A stretch of DNA of 64,000 nt, from the NCBI GenBank assembly GCA_029261925.1, contig JAJDAJ010000104.1, positions 1 through 64,000 of the forward strand, given 5' to 3'. Each line of letters starts with the position of its first letter. The first letter of the stretch is position 1. The notes beneath the pieces were generated by a model. It was not told where the DNA came from and made no database searches. It saw nothing but the letters and a program-made list of their open reading frames with translations. The position numbers and the translations under genes are program-made. This document shows, one piece after another, positions 1 to 8,030 of this stretch. Origin of the DNA: Deltaproteobacteria bacterium. GTDB taxonomy: Bacteria; Myxococcota_A; UBA9160; SZUA-336.

Positions 1-30
1 CTCCGCGCCCGGCGCTGCGGGCCCGGGGGC

Positions 31-894
31 CTAGGGCTCCTCGTCCTCATCGCCGAGCGGATCGACCTCGGTGTCGGTCCCGATGATCAGCTCGAGGCGG
101 CGCTTGATGATGTCGAGCTTGCCCCGATCGTCCGTGCGCAGGCCCGCGGGCGGGCTGGCCGCTGCGATCTGGCTGCGCACGTTGGCGATGCGCTCGTCGG
201 TGGCCGGGTGAGACGACAGGAACTGCGGACCGCCGCCGCGGCCGCCCGCCTCGGTCTTGAGCGTCTCGAACATGCGGATCATGCCCGTCGGGTCCCAGCC
301 CGAGCCAACCAGGGTCTCGATGGCGAGCTGGTCGGCCTCGCGCTCGTACTCGCGGGTGAACGTGGTCGTGTAAGCGGTGGCGGCGATGGTCGCGGCCAGG
401 TCGCCCGCGTTGGCCGCATAGGGGTTACCGGTGAGGATGTAGACGATCATCCCGATGAACTGGGCCGCGAAGCCCGCGCCACGCGAGCGGTTCGCGAGCT
501 GCGCGGTGTGCCGGGCCGTCACGTGGCCGATCTCGTGCGCGACGACGCCGGCCAGCTCGTCGGCGCTCTCGACCGCCTGGATCAGGCCGGTGTGCACGTA
601 GATGGCCCCGCCCGGAACGGCGAAGGCGTTGAGGTTCTCGTCCTCGACCACGTAGAAGCGGATCTCGAAAGGAGTCGGTCGCGCGGAGCGCACCAGATCG
701 TCGCCCAGCTGGCGCACGTAGTTCACGACCACGTGGTCACGCATCATGGTGAACTGCTTGCGGACCTCTCGCTGCACCTCGGCGCCGAGGCTCTTCTCCT
801 CGGCCACCGTCAGGGTTCCGCAGGCGGTCGTCAGGGCAAGCAGTCCCGCGAGGGATGCAAGCCGGACCAGCCCGCTCGGCAGGGTTATCGACAT
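31..894 (-). CDS. M48-family zinc metalloprotease, lipoprotein
   Basis: Predicted periplasmic, membrane-anchored metalloprotease of the M48 (BepA/YcaL/Oma1-like) family, which handles quality control of envelope proteins. The zinc motif HEIGH lies near residues 120-124 (VVAHEIGHVTARHT), with a downstream glutamate-bearing EREAD segment that would give the third ligand. The N-terminus has a hydrophobic signal ending LLALTTAC, a typical lipobox. Length of 287 aa fits the short M48 lipoproteins without TPR repeats. The C-terminal tail is acidic. It is read leftward, 30 nt downstream of the kinase gene at 925-2085, and may share its transcript. Confidence 0.9.
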   Translation of the reverse strand: MSITLPSGLVRLASLAGLLALTTACGTLTVAEEKSLGAEVQREVRKQFTMMRDHVVVNYVRQLGDDLVRSARPTPFEIRFYVVEDENLNAFAVPGGAIYVHTGLIQAVESADELAGVVAHEIGHVTARHTAQLANRSRGAGFAAQFIGMIVYILTGNPYAANAGDLAATIAATAYTTTFTREYEREADQLAIETLVGSGWDPTGMIRMFETLKTEAGGRGGGPQFLSSHPATDERIANVRSQIAAASPPAGLRTDDRGKLDIIKRRLELIIGTDTEVDPLGDEDEEP

Positions 895-924
895 CGGTCT
901 CTCACCTCGAGGGGGCGTGCGGGA

Positions 925-2085
925 TCAGGGCTCGTCGGCTTCGACCGGAAGCACGACGGACTTCTTCAACGTGGCGATGGTCGAGCGGATCACCGAGAGG
1001 ACCGCGTCGTCGAAGTGAACGTTGTCGATGATCGGCAGGCCAGCTGCCTCCGCCTCCGCCAGGACGTGTTCCTGGGTCGCCAGGATCTCGGGCATGTGCT
1101 CAATGTAGCGCTGCGCGCCGCGCTCGCGCTGACGCTCCGAGCGCGCCTGGAAGCGCGCACCGTAGGCGCGGTCGTCCAGGGTCGCCACGACCAGGAAGAT
1201 CACGTGGGCGGCGTGGCGATAGCGGTCCAGGTCCAGCATTCCGGGCAGCAGGTTCGCACCCTCGACCACCAGGCTCGCGTTCTCCTCGAGCCCGCGCTCG
1301 AGCAGCGCCCGCACGCCGACCGCGATCTTCTGCGCCTGGGCGCGGAAGCCCGCGACCGGCGACTCCGAGGGCGTGACGTTCTCGAGCGCCAGGTGGCTGT
1401 GCGCGTCGAACGTCGAGCCGTAGAGCTCGGGCATCAGGTCGCGAGAGAACATCAGGCGCATGATCTGGCGGATCGAGTCGGTGCCGATCACGCGTGGGAT
1501 CTGCAGGCGCCGCGCCACCTCGACGGCGATCGAGGTCTTGCCGGCGCCCGTGGCGCCCCCGAGCAGCAGGAAGATCGGGCGCTGGTCCTGCATGGAGGCG
1601 CGCAGCACCCGGTAGCGCTCGGCGGCGTGGGCGCCGTGGTGCGCGCCGATCACCTCGGTCACCAGCGCGCGCAGATCCGAGCGGTCGATCCCCTCGGTGT
1701 GGTCGCGCTGCAGCCGGGCCTCGACCTCCATCGCGACCTCGAACGCCTTGTTGCGGTCCAGGCCGGCGCCCTCCAGCGAGACCGCCAGGATGCCCTTCGA
1801 GAACGGGGTCGAGACCGACTGCCCGCTGAGCACGCGCGGCGGCTCCTCGCTGGGCCGCAGCGGCCCCTCCATGTCATAGGCATCCCCGAGCACGTGCTCC
1901 ACGCGCTTGCCCAGCTCGTCGGTCCCGATCTCGCGCCGGTCGCCGAGCTGATCGCGGATCTGGGTGGCCGCGCCCAGGGCGACCTCGAAGGGCACCCCTC
2001 GGGAGACGAGGGACTGCACCAGGATGCCGCGCATGAAGGGCCGCGGCCCCTCGGGTCCAACCACGCGGAGCTTCGACCGGGCCAA
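925..2085 (-). CDS. ATP-cone plus P-loop kinase (2-phosphoglycerate kinase-like)
   Basis: Two ATP-cone-like segments (PFMRGILVQSL near the N-terminus and PFSKGILAVSL about 90 residues on) precede a P-loop kinase domain with Walker A GGATGAGKTS and the segment RVIGTDSIRQIMR. This layout resembles archaeal 2-phosphoglycerate kinases, which in thermophiles make cyclic 2,3-diphosphoglycerate. Bacterial homologues have no settled role, so the substrate is inference. The start is uncertain. The frame is open to a GTG at 2151, but the first beta strand of the cone (SKLRVV) needs only the TTG at 2085; a GTG at 2064 is a further option. No clear ribosome binding site separates them. Confidence 0.75.
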   Translation of the reverse strand: MARSKLRVVGPEGPRPFMRGILVQSLVSRGVPFEVALGAATQIRDQLGDRREIGTDELGKRVEHVLGDAYDMEGPLRPSEEPPRVLSGQSVSTPFSKGILAVSLEGAGLDRNKAFEVAMEVEARLQRDHTEGIDRSDLRALVTEVIGAHHGAHAAERYRVLRASMQDQRPIFLLLGGATGAGKTSIAVEVARRLQIPRVIGTDSIRQIMRLMFSRDLMPELYGSTFDAHSHLALENVTPSESPVAGFRAQAQKIAVGVRALLERGLEENASLVVEGANLLPGMLDLDRYRHAAHVIFLVVATLDDRAYGARFQARSERQRERGAQRYIEHMPEILATQEHVLAEAEAAGLPIIDNVHFDDAVLSVIRSTIATLKKSVVLPVEADEP

Positions 2086-2210
2086 GACAGAGGACCGTAC
2101 CAAAGCCGCAGGGCCGCTTCGACGGGCGGCTCCCGGACCCCGGCACCACACCCGCGGCGACCCCGCGGGGCCCCACGCACCCTGGCGGAAAAGGGCATGG
2201 TGGCGCGCTC

Positions 2211-3566
2211 ATGAGCAGCACCGCGCGCGATCCCGACCGGCCGCTCGCGCTCGGCGTCTGGGAGCTCGCCTGGCCCTCGATCCTCGGCAACCTGCTCCAG
2301 TCCTCCGTCAGCATGATCGGTGCGGTCGCAGTGGGCTCCCTGGGCGCCGGTGCCCTGGCCGCGACCACCGCCGGCGAGCGCATCTTCTTCGTGCTGCAGG
2401 CGGTGCTGATGGCGATCACCGCGGGCACCACCGCGCTCGTGGCGCGGGCCTGGGGCGCGGGCGATCGGGCCGAGGCCGCGCGCCTCACGCGCACCTCGGT
2501 CGCGATCTGCCTGGCGGTGGCCGTGGCCGCCGCCCTCCCCGGCATGCTCTTCGCGCGCCAGCTGGCGGGGATCTTCCGGCTCGACGGACCGACGCTCGAG
2601 CTCGCCGCCACCTACATCCGCTGGCTGCTGGCCTTCAATCCCGCGTTCGCGGCCTTCGTCGCCCTGGCCGCGTCGCTGCGCGCGGCAGGCGACGTGCGCA
2701 CGCCGCTGCTGATGGGCGGCCTCGCCAACCTGCTCAACGGCGCGCTGCTCTTCCCGCTGGTCTTCGGCAGCCTGGGCTTCCCCGGCCTGGGCGTGCGCGG
2801 CGCGGCGCTGGCGGGCGGCAGCGCGTTCACGCTGAGCTCGGCGCTCTTCCTGTGGCTCTGGTGGTCGGGACGGCTGATCGTCGGCCGCGGCACGGCGCCC
2901 GTCCTCGAGCTCGGGCGCATCCGGCGGCTGCTGTGGATCGGGCTCCCGGCGGGCCTGGAGCAGGCGGTCTTCCAGGCCGGCTTCATCCTGTTCCTGTGGA
3001 TCGTCTCGTTCTACGGCACCGAGCCCTACGCGGCCTACGGGATCGGCGTGCGCATCCTCTCGTTCTCGTTCGTGGTCGGCTCGGGCTTCTCGATCGCCGC
3101 GGCCACGCTGGTGGGGCAGAACCTGGGCGCGGGCGATCCCGACGGGGCCCGGCGCAGCGGCTGGCGCGCGGCCGCGCACTCGGTCAGCGCCATGAGCCTG
3201 TTCGGGCTGGCCATCGTGCTCGCGGCGGAGCCGATCGCGCGCTTCACGATCGACGACGACGAGGTGGTGCGCCTGACGGTGGTCTTCATTCACATCTTCG
3301 GTCTGGTGCAGCCGCTGATGGCGCTCGAGTTCGCGCTCGGCGGGGCCCTGCGCGGCGCGGGCGACACCCGCTTTCCGCTGTACAACGTGCTCGCCGGGAT
3401 GCTGCTCGTGCGCACCTCGCTGGCGGCCCTCGCCTGGGCGCTCGGCCTCACCGTCGAGTGGGTCTTCGCCGCGCTGATCGCCGACTACGCGGTCAAGGCG
3501 ACGCTCTTCGTCTGGCGCTTCCGCTCCGGGCGCTGGCAGCACGCCATCAGCCGCTCCGGCCGCTGA
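2211..3566 (+). CDS. MATE-family multidrug/cation efflux transporter
   Basis: Integral membrane exporter of the MATE (NorM/DinF) family, which couples Na+ or H+ influx to drug or metabolite efflux. The 451-aa length and about 12 hydrophobic segments match the family. Conserved features include the N-terminal WPSILGNLLQS stretch, the repeated AGT/G-rich helices, and the duplicated half LWIGLPAGLEQAVFQ that begins the second six-helix bundle near residue 240. It is divergent from the kinase gene and its last 20 nt overlap the end of the Ppx/GppA gene on the other strand. The substrate cannot be read from sequence. Confidence 0.9.
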   Translation: MSSTARDPDRPLALGVWELAWPSILGNLLQSSVSMIGAVAVGSLGAGALAATTAGERIFFVLQAVLMAITAGTTALVARAWGAGDRAEAARLTRTSVAICLAVAVAAALPGMLFARQLAGIFRLDGPTLELAATYIRWLLAFNPAFAAFVALAASLRAAGDVRTPLLMGGLANLLNGALLFPLVFGSLGFPGLGVRGAALAGGSAFTLSSALFLWLWWSGRLIVGRGTAPVLELGRIRRLLWIGLPAGLEQAVFQAGFILFLWIVSFYGTEPYAAYGIGVRILSFSFVVGSGFSIAAATLVGQNLGAGDPDGARRSGWRAAAHSVSAMSLFGLAIVLAAEPIARFTIDDDEVVRLTVVFIHIFGLVQPLMALEFALGGALRGAGDTRFPLYNVLAGMLLVRTSLAALAWALGLTVEWVFAALIADYAVKATLFVWRFRSGRWQHAISRSGR

Positions 3567-4506
3567 GACCCTCCGTCGCCGCGAGCTGCAGGGCGACCCC
3601 GTGACGCACTCCGCGGCCGCTCACCCGCAGCGAGCGGGCGCCGAGGCGGCGCGCGCTGGCGGCCAGGATCTCGAGTCCCGCCACGATCACGTCGGCGCGG
3701 CCGGCCTCCATCCCGGGCAGCGCGCACCGGGCCGGCACGTCGAGCGCGGCCAGGCGCCGCGACCAGTCCTCGAGCCGCGTCCGGTCCACCGGGTACCCCT
3801 CGACGGCGTCGGGATCGTAGGGGTCCAGGGCGAGATCCAGGGCCGCCAGGGTCGTCGCCGTGCCCGCGACCGCGACCAGAGGTGCGCCCGCGGGCCCGTC
3901 CCGATCCGCGGGCACGGCCTCGAGCGCCGTGGCGATGTGCTCCCGCAGGCGCTCGAGGTCGCTGGCCACGATCGGGTCGGCTCCGACGAGTGCCTCGGTC
4001 AGGCGCACGCTGCCGAGGGGCAGGCTGATCCCGGACACGCGACCCGCGCGCTGCCAGGCGATCTCGGTGCTGCCGCCGCCGACATCCACCACCGCCAGCG
4101 CCTCGCCGGGCACGGGCAGTGCGCGGCGGCTGGCCTCGAGGGTCAGTGCCGCCTCCTCCTCGCCATCGAGACAGCGCGCGTCGTCCACCACGCCCTCGCG
4201 CTCGAGCCGCGCCAGGAACTCCGCGCCGTCGCGCGCCCGCCGCAGCGCCTCGGTGCCGACCGCGACCACGCGCCGTGCACCGAGCTGGCGCGCCTCCTCC
4301 GCGAGCGTGGCGATCACCGCGTGGGTTCGCTCCACAGCACCCGGGTCGAGAACCCCGCGCTCGAACACGCCCTGTGAGAGTCGCGTGATGTGGGAGCGAT
4401 CACAGACGACGATGCCATCCGTCTGCATGACGAGCAGGAGCACACTGTTGGATCCGATGTCGATCACTGCATGGCGACGATGAGACTCTTCCACGCTTCT
4501 GGTCAT
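3547..4506 (-). CDS. Ppx/GppA phosphatase family protein
   Basis: Exopolyphosphatase/guanosine pentaphosphate phosphatase family protein of the actin-like ATPase fold. Phosphate-1 motif AVIDIGSNSVLLLV is at the N-terminus; the second phosphate motif VVDVGGGSTEI is near residue 145; GTEALRRA lies between. The family hydrolyses inorganic polyphosphate or pppGpp. At 319 aa it is the short, two-domain form found in many deltaproteobacteria and actinobacteria, lacking the C-terminal HD-like region of E. coli Ppx. The 3' end overlaps the MATE gene by 20 nt on the opposite strand. Confidence 0.88.
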   Translation of the reverse strand: MTRSVEESHRRHAVIDIGSNSVLLLVMQTDGIVVCDRSHITRLSQGVFERGVLDPGAVERTHAVIATLAEEARQLGARRVVAVGTEALRRARDGAEFLARLEREGVVDDARCLDGEEEAALTLEASRRALPVPGEALAVVDVGGGSTEIAWQRAGRVSGISLPLGSVRLTEALVGADPIVASDLERLREHIATALEAVPADRDGPAGAPLVAVAGTATTLAALDLALDPYDPDAVEGYPVDRTRLEDWSRRLAALDVPARCALPGMEAGRADVIVAGLEILAASARRLGARSLRVSGRGVRHGVALQLAATEGLSGRSG

Positions 4507-4843
4507 CCGTAATCTCGCTTGCTAACTTGATTTTCGCCTAATCAGAGGTGGGGGGCAGTGAGCGCGATCCACGGATCCGCCTCACGCAGGCGCGTCGATT
4601 CGCGCGCAGCTTCTGGCCCGGAGCCAGGAACGCGCGATGCAACGCTATCGGTGTCGGCAGCGCCAGTGGCGCGCACGGCACCGGAACGCGGCGCCTCCCC
4701 CCGACCTGTCCACCTCCTCCATGGCTCGAGACGCGTCCCCTCCAGACGGCGGAACCACCCGTCGTTCTGGGCGTCATTCGATCCACCGGGATGGCCGCGC
4801 GCCCCGGGCGCACGGCGAGGTCCCGTCGGGTGAGGGAGGGACG
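4507..4843. other. Intergenic region between ppx-like and parA-like genes
   Basis: A 337-bp non-coding gap. Positions 4507-4545 form a noticeably A+T-rich island, the likely site of the leftward promoter for the phosphatase gene, but I could not fit a convincing -35/-10 pair on either strand. The rest is G+C-rich without a supported gene. A strong purine-rich ribosome binding site (GAGGGAGGG, 4832-4840) sits just before the ATG at 4844. Confidence 0.5.
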
Positions 4844-5941
4844 ATGCGCTGTATCGCCGTGATGAACCAGAAGGGCGGGTGCGGCAAGACCACCACGGTG
4901 GTCAGCCTCGCCGGCTGCCTGGCCAGCGAAGGGCACCGCGTGCTCGTGGTGGACATGGACCCGCAGGGGCATGCCACCCTCGGGCTGGGGATCGACCCGG
5001 AGGAGCTCGACGAGAACCTCTACGAGGTACTCGCCGAGACCCCCGAGACGGCGGCTCGCCTCGAGGAGGTGATCGTCAACGCCGCGACGAATCTCGACGT
5101 GGCGCCCTCCGGCATGATCCTCTCGGCGCTCGAGCAGAAGCTCTCGGCCGAGGGTGCACGCGGACGCACGGAGCGGCTGTCCAGCGCGATCGAGCGACTC
5201 GAGGAGCCCTACGACTTCGTACTGGTGGACTGCCCGCCGAACGTGGGCGTGCTCACCTTCAACGCCCTGCGCGCGGCGAGCGAGGTCGTCGTCCCGCTGG
5301 AGACCAGCTACTTCGCCCTGCACGGCGTGGCGAAGCTGCTCGAGACGGTGAGCCTGCTCGAGGATCGCATCGGTCACCAGCTCAACGTGCGCATCCTGCC
5401 GACCATGTTCGACGGCCGCACGCGCTTCGCCAAGCGCGCGCTTGCCGAGGTCCGCGAGACCTACAAGGACCTGGTCTACGACACCGTGATCCGCCAGAAC
5501 GTTCGCCTGCGGGAGGCGGTGCAGCGCGGCCTGACGATCGCGGACCTCGACCGCCGCAGCTACGGCTTCGTCGACTACATGTCGCTGGCACTCGAGATCC
5601 TCTTCGACCGCGACGAGGAGCTCCAGGAGCTGGTCAGCTCCATCACCGAGCCGGACCCGGAGGTCCAGGTCGACGGCAGCGACAAGGGCGTGGTCTTCAC
5701 CTACAAGGACTCGCGCGCGGGCTCGGTCCAGCTGGCCGGTGACTTCAACAACTGGGTGCCCGACCTGGACGTGGAGACGCGCTCGAATCCCGACGGGATC
5801 TGGGAGAAGGTCGTGCGGCTCGGCCCCGGCGTGTACCAGTACCGCTACTTCGTCGACGGTGAGTGGCGGCCCGATCCGAGCAACCCGCGCCGCGTCGAGG
5901 GTCCGGCGGGCGGCCTGAACTCGGTCCTGATCATCAGTTAA
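4844..5941 (+). CDS. ParA/Soj-type ATPase fused to a C-terminal CBM48/AMPK glycogen-binding domain
   Basis: Residues 1 to about 260 are a complete ParA-type ATPase: deviant Walker A KGGCGKTTT, Walker A' VLVVDMDPQGHAT, and VLVDCPPNVGVLT. ParA proteins form ATP-dependent dimers on DNA that position plasmids, chromosomes or protein complexes. Residues from about 285 to 365 are a separate beta-sandwich module with the signature VQLAGDFNNW and VYQYRYFVDGEW, typical of the AMPK-beta/CBM48 glycogen-binding family. The start ATG is supported by GAGGGAGGG three nt upstream and by beginning directly at the first ATPase strand. No parB gene is adjacent. The fusion suggests positioning of, or regulation by, a polysaccharide such as glycogen; that role is inference. 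Confidence 0.9.
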   Translation: MRCIAVMNQKGGCGKTTTVVSLAGCLASEGHRVLVVDMDPQGHATLGLGIDPEELDENLYEVLAETPETAARLEEVIVNAATNLDVAPSGMILSALEQKLSAEGARGRTERLSSAIERLEEPYDFVLVDCPPNVGVLTFNALRAASEVVVPLETSYFALHGVAKLLETVSLLEDRIGHQLNVRILPTMFDGRTRFAKRALAEVRETYKDLVYDTVIRQNVRLREAVQRGLTIADLDRRSYGFVDYMSLALEILFDRDEELQELVSSITEPDPEVQVDGSDKGVVFTYKDSRAGSVQLAGDFNNWVPDLDVETRSNPDGIWEKVVRLGPGVYQYRYFVDGEWRPDPSNPRRVEGPAGGLNSVLIIS

Positions 5942-5970
5942 GGTTCCCGCGCAGCAGCGGGGAGTTCGAA

Positions 5971-6714
5971 GTGGCAGGCCGGGGTCTCGATCAGGTGTTC
6001 CATTACCTGATCCCGGAGGACGAGCAGCGGGCGGCGCGGGATCGAGCCCGTGAGCGCGACTCCGCGCCGGCAGCCGCGACCGGCTGCTGGTGGATCGGCG
6101 TCGATCCCTCCCGCGCCCTGGCCCGGGCGGCGGCCGTCGAGCTTGCCGGCGCCCGCGCGCGCGCGGGGCAGACCGCCCGCGTTCTGGCCAGCTTCGGCCC
6201 GGGGCAGCTGCTGCGCCCATCTCCGGGAGTGCGCTGGGAGCGGCGCGATCCCGCCGCGATCGCCGCGGTGCTCCGCGACGGCTCGCGCCCCAGCCTGCTG
6301 CTGGCGCGGCCCGGGGAGCTGGCCGAGCTGGCCCCGGCCGGCGACGCGGCGCTCGATGGCCTGGCGCTGCTGATCGACGCCTCGCCGCGCGGCGCGGAGA
6401 GCGCGCTCAGCTGGCTGGCCGGGTACGCGGCCCGCTTCGAGGGCTGGCGCATCGGCGCGATCGTGGCCGGCGCAGCGCGTCCAGCCGACGCCGCGCGCCT
6501 GGTGGCGGGCCTGGCCGGGGATGCCCGCCGGCGGCTCGGTCTCGAGCTCGAGGAGCTGGGCAGCATCGGCCGCGACGTGGGGAGCTTCCGCTCGCTGCTG
6601 CACGGTGCGAGCGTCTTCGAGCTGGAGCCGGGCTCACGCACCGCGCTCGATCTCACCGCACTCGCGCGCCGGCTCGGCGGCGGGCCGGGGGCGGGCACTC
6701 GATCGGCGCCGTGA
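5971..6714 (+). CDS. Degenerate MinD/FlhG-like protein, function unknown
   Basis: 247-aa protein with no intact Walker A motif. Its C-terminal half (LLIDASPRGAESALSWLAGY, then RRLGLELEELGSIGRD, then a hydrophobic FRSLLHGASVFEL segment and ALDLTALARRL) follows the layout of the C-terminal half of FlhG/MinD ATPases, where an old catalytic domain meets the membrane or partner-binding helix. This suggests a catalytically dead partner of the ParA-like protein encoded just upstream; it is inference from pattern only. GTG start at 5971 with GGGGAG seven nt upstream. The stop overlaps the next start in GTGA, so translation is coupled. Confidence 0.55.
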   Translation: MAGRGLDQVFHYLIPEDEQRAARDRARERDSAPAAATGCWWIGVDPSRALARAAAVELAGARARAGQTARVLASFGPGQLLRPSPGVRWERRDPAAIAAVLRDGSRPSLLLARPGELAELAPAGDAALDGLALLIDASPRGAESALSWLAGYAARFEGWRIGAIVAGAARPADAARLVAGLAGDARRRLGLELEELGSIGRDVGSFRSLLHGASVFELEPGSRTALDLTALARRLGGGPGAGTRSAP

Positions 6715-7280
6715 GCCGGACGCGCCCCGACCCGGCAGAGCTGCGCGAGCTCTGCCTGCTGAGCCGGGGCGACCGCGTGCGCGTGGTCTGCTCGGGGCCC
6801 GGAGACGACGTGCCCCTCGTGCTCGCCCTGGGGCCCGATGGCGCGGCCGACTCCGCCTGGACGCGGGCGCTGCGGGGCGCCTGCCCGGAGGCCTGGTGCG
6901 TGGCGGGCGTCGACCTGCCGCTCTGCGGCGCGCGCCACAGCGACAAGCTCTCGCGCGCCGCGTTCGACCCGGCCGACCCGCTGGCCGCGCGGCTGCGTCC
7001 GGACCTCGAGCGCCAGACCGCAACGGATCTGGAGTGCGTGCGCGACGCCCTCGGATCCGGGCGGCCCCTGGCCCTGGCCGCCAGCGGCATCGGCGCCGAG
7101 CTCGGCCTGGCCTGGTGCGCGCTCCGCGACGACCTGCGCGCCGCGGCGATCGTCGCGCCCGAGCCGGCGCGCGCGCGCAGCGCGCTGGGGCCGCGCGGGC
7201 ACGCGGCCCGCGTCTGGTCGGGCGACGAGGCGCCCCCGGTCGAGGCGCTGGTCGAGCTACTGCGCCGCGGGCTCGGCTGA
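6711..7280 (+). CDS. Hypothetical protein, possibly alpha/beta-hydrolase-like
   Basis: 189-aa protein that I do not recognise. It starts with GTG in a 4-nt overlap (GTGA) with the upstream stop codon. Visible features: strand-like VRVVCSG and LVLALGPDG segments, then VAGVDLPLCGARHSD and LALAASGIGAELGLAWCAL. The order resembles an alpha/beta-hydrolase core, with the serine of AASGIGA in the place of a nucleophile elbow, but the usual GxSxG glycines are not both present. It probably belongs to the ParA-CBM48 operon. The last 24 nt overlap the 3' end of the convergent cysZ-like gene. Confidence 0.5.
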   Translation: MSRTRPDPAELRELCLLSRGDRVRVVCSGPGDDVPLVLALGPDGAADSAWTRALRGACPEAWCVAGVDLPLCGARHSDKLSRAAFDPADPLAARLRPDLERQTATDLECVRDALGSGRPLALAASGIGAELGLAWCALRDDLRAAAIVAPEPARARSALGPRGHAARVWSGDEAPPVEALVELLRRGLG

Positions 7281-8030
7281 GGGCGGGCCCAGCTCGAGCG
7301 CCAGCAGCGTCCCGGACGTCACCAGCCACGGCAGGCAGATGAAGTTGAGGCCGGGCACCAGGAGCGTGACCAGGCCCGCGAAGCCGAAGCCGAGCATCGG
7401 CACGCGGTGGAGCCAGAGCCAGGCGCGACGTTCGGGCCAGCGCACCTCGCGCCGGCCGAGCGTGGGCGCGGTGAAGTCGAGTGCGATGAAGAGCGCCGCC
7501 AGCACGAGCTCGGCCGCCAGGGCGAACGGCTGGAGCAGGGGCACCAGACCCAGCAGCGCGATGCCCGCGGCGCAGAGCAGGAAGAACAGCAGGCGCCGCG
7601 CGTCGTCGAACACGCTGCGCCAGGCGGATCGCGCCCAGTGCGCACCGCCGGTCGCGACCGCGCCGGTCGCGACCCGCTCCACCCGCTCCGAGAGCGCCTC
7701 CAGGAACGGTGCCGCGATCACACCGCCGAGCAGCGTGAAGCCGAAGTACACCAGCAGTGCGAACAGCAGCACCAGGAGCGCGTGCAGCAGCCAGCCCAGC
7801 AGACGCAGCGGCCCGACCCAGAGCCACGCCCACCAGGCGTGCGCCTCGGGCGTCGGGATCCAGCCGCTGACGGCGGCGCCCAGGACGTCGAGGTTCGCGA
7901 AGAACGCCCAGCCCGCCAGCCCGAACGCGAGCAGGTTCACCGCGAACGGCAGCGCGGCCCAGGGCCAGAGCTCGCGGCGCGCGCCGAGCAGGCGCAGTCC
8001 GCGCAGCAGCGCGCGCAGCGCGCGGATCAC
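7257..8030 (-). CDS. EI24/CysZ-family membrane protein
   Basis: 257-aa integral membrane protein with four to six hydrophobic segments, including the family-typical block ALLVYFGFTLLGGVIAAPF followed by LSERVE. CysZ of E. coli (253 aa) is a sulfate permease; more distant EI24 relatives are not proven transporters. Closing segment RRAWLWLHRVPMLGFGFAGL and PGLNFICLPWLV are characteristic of the family's last helices. The GTG start at 8030 overlaps the stop of the phosphomannomutase gene by 4 nt, so the two are one leftward operon. No sulfur genes are nearby, so a sulfate role is only possible. Confidence 0.78.
   Translation of the reverse strand: MIRALRALLRGLRLLGARRELWPWAALPFAVNLLAFGLAGWAFFANLDVLGAAVSGWIPTPEAHAWWAWLWVGPLRLLGWLLHALLVLLFALLVYFGFTLLGGVIAAPFLEALSERVERVATGAVATGGAHWARSAWRSVFDDARRLLFFLLCAAGIALLGLVPLLQPFALAAELVLAALFIALDFTAPTLGRREVRWPERRAWLWLHRVPMLGFGFAGLVTLLVPGLNFICLPWLVTSGTLLALELGPPSAEPAAQ

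Noticed and set aside
208-2214. Long rightward open frame antisense to the protease and kinase genes
   Set aside because: Its translation is low-complexity Arg/Ala/Gly/His-rich with no family pattern, while the minus-strand frames carry clear M48 and P-loop motifs. Such shadows are expected at this base composition.
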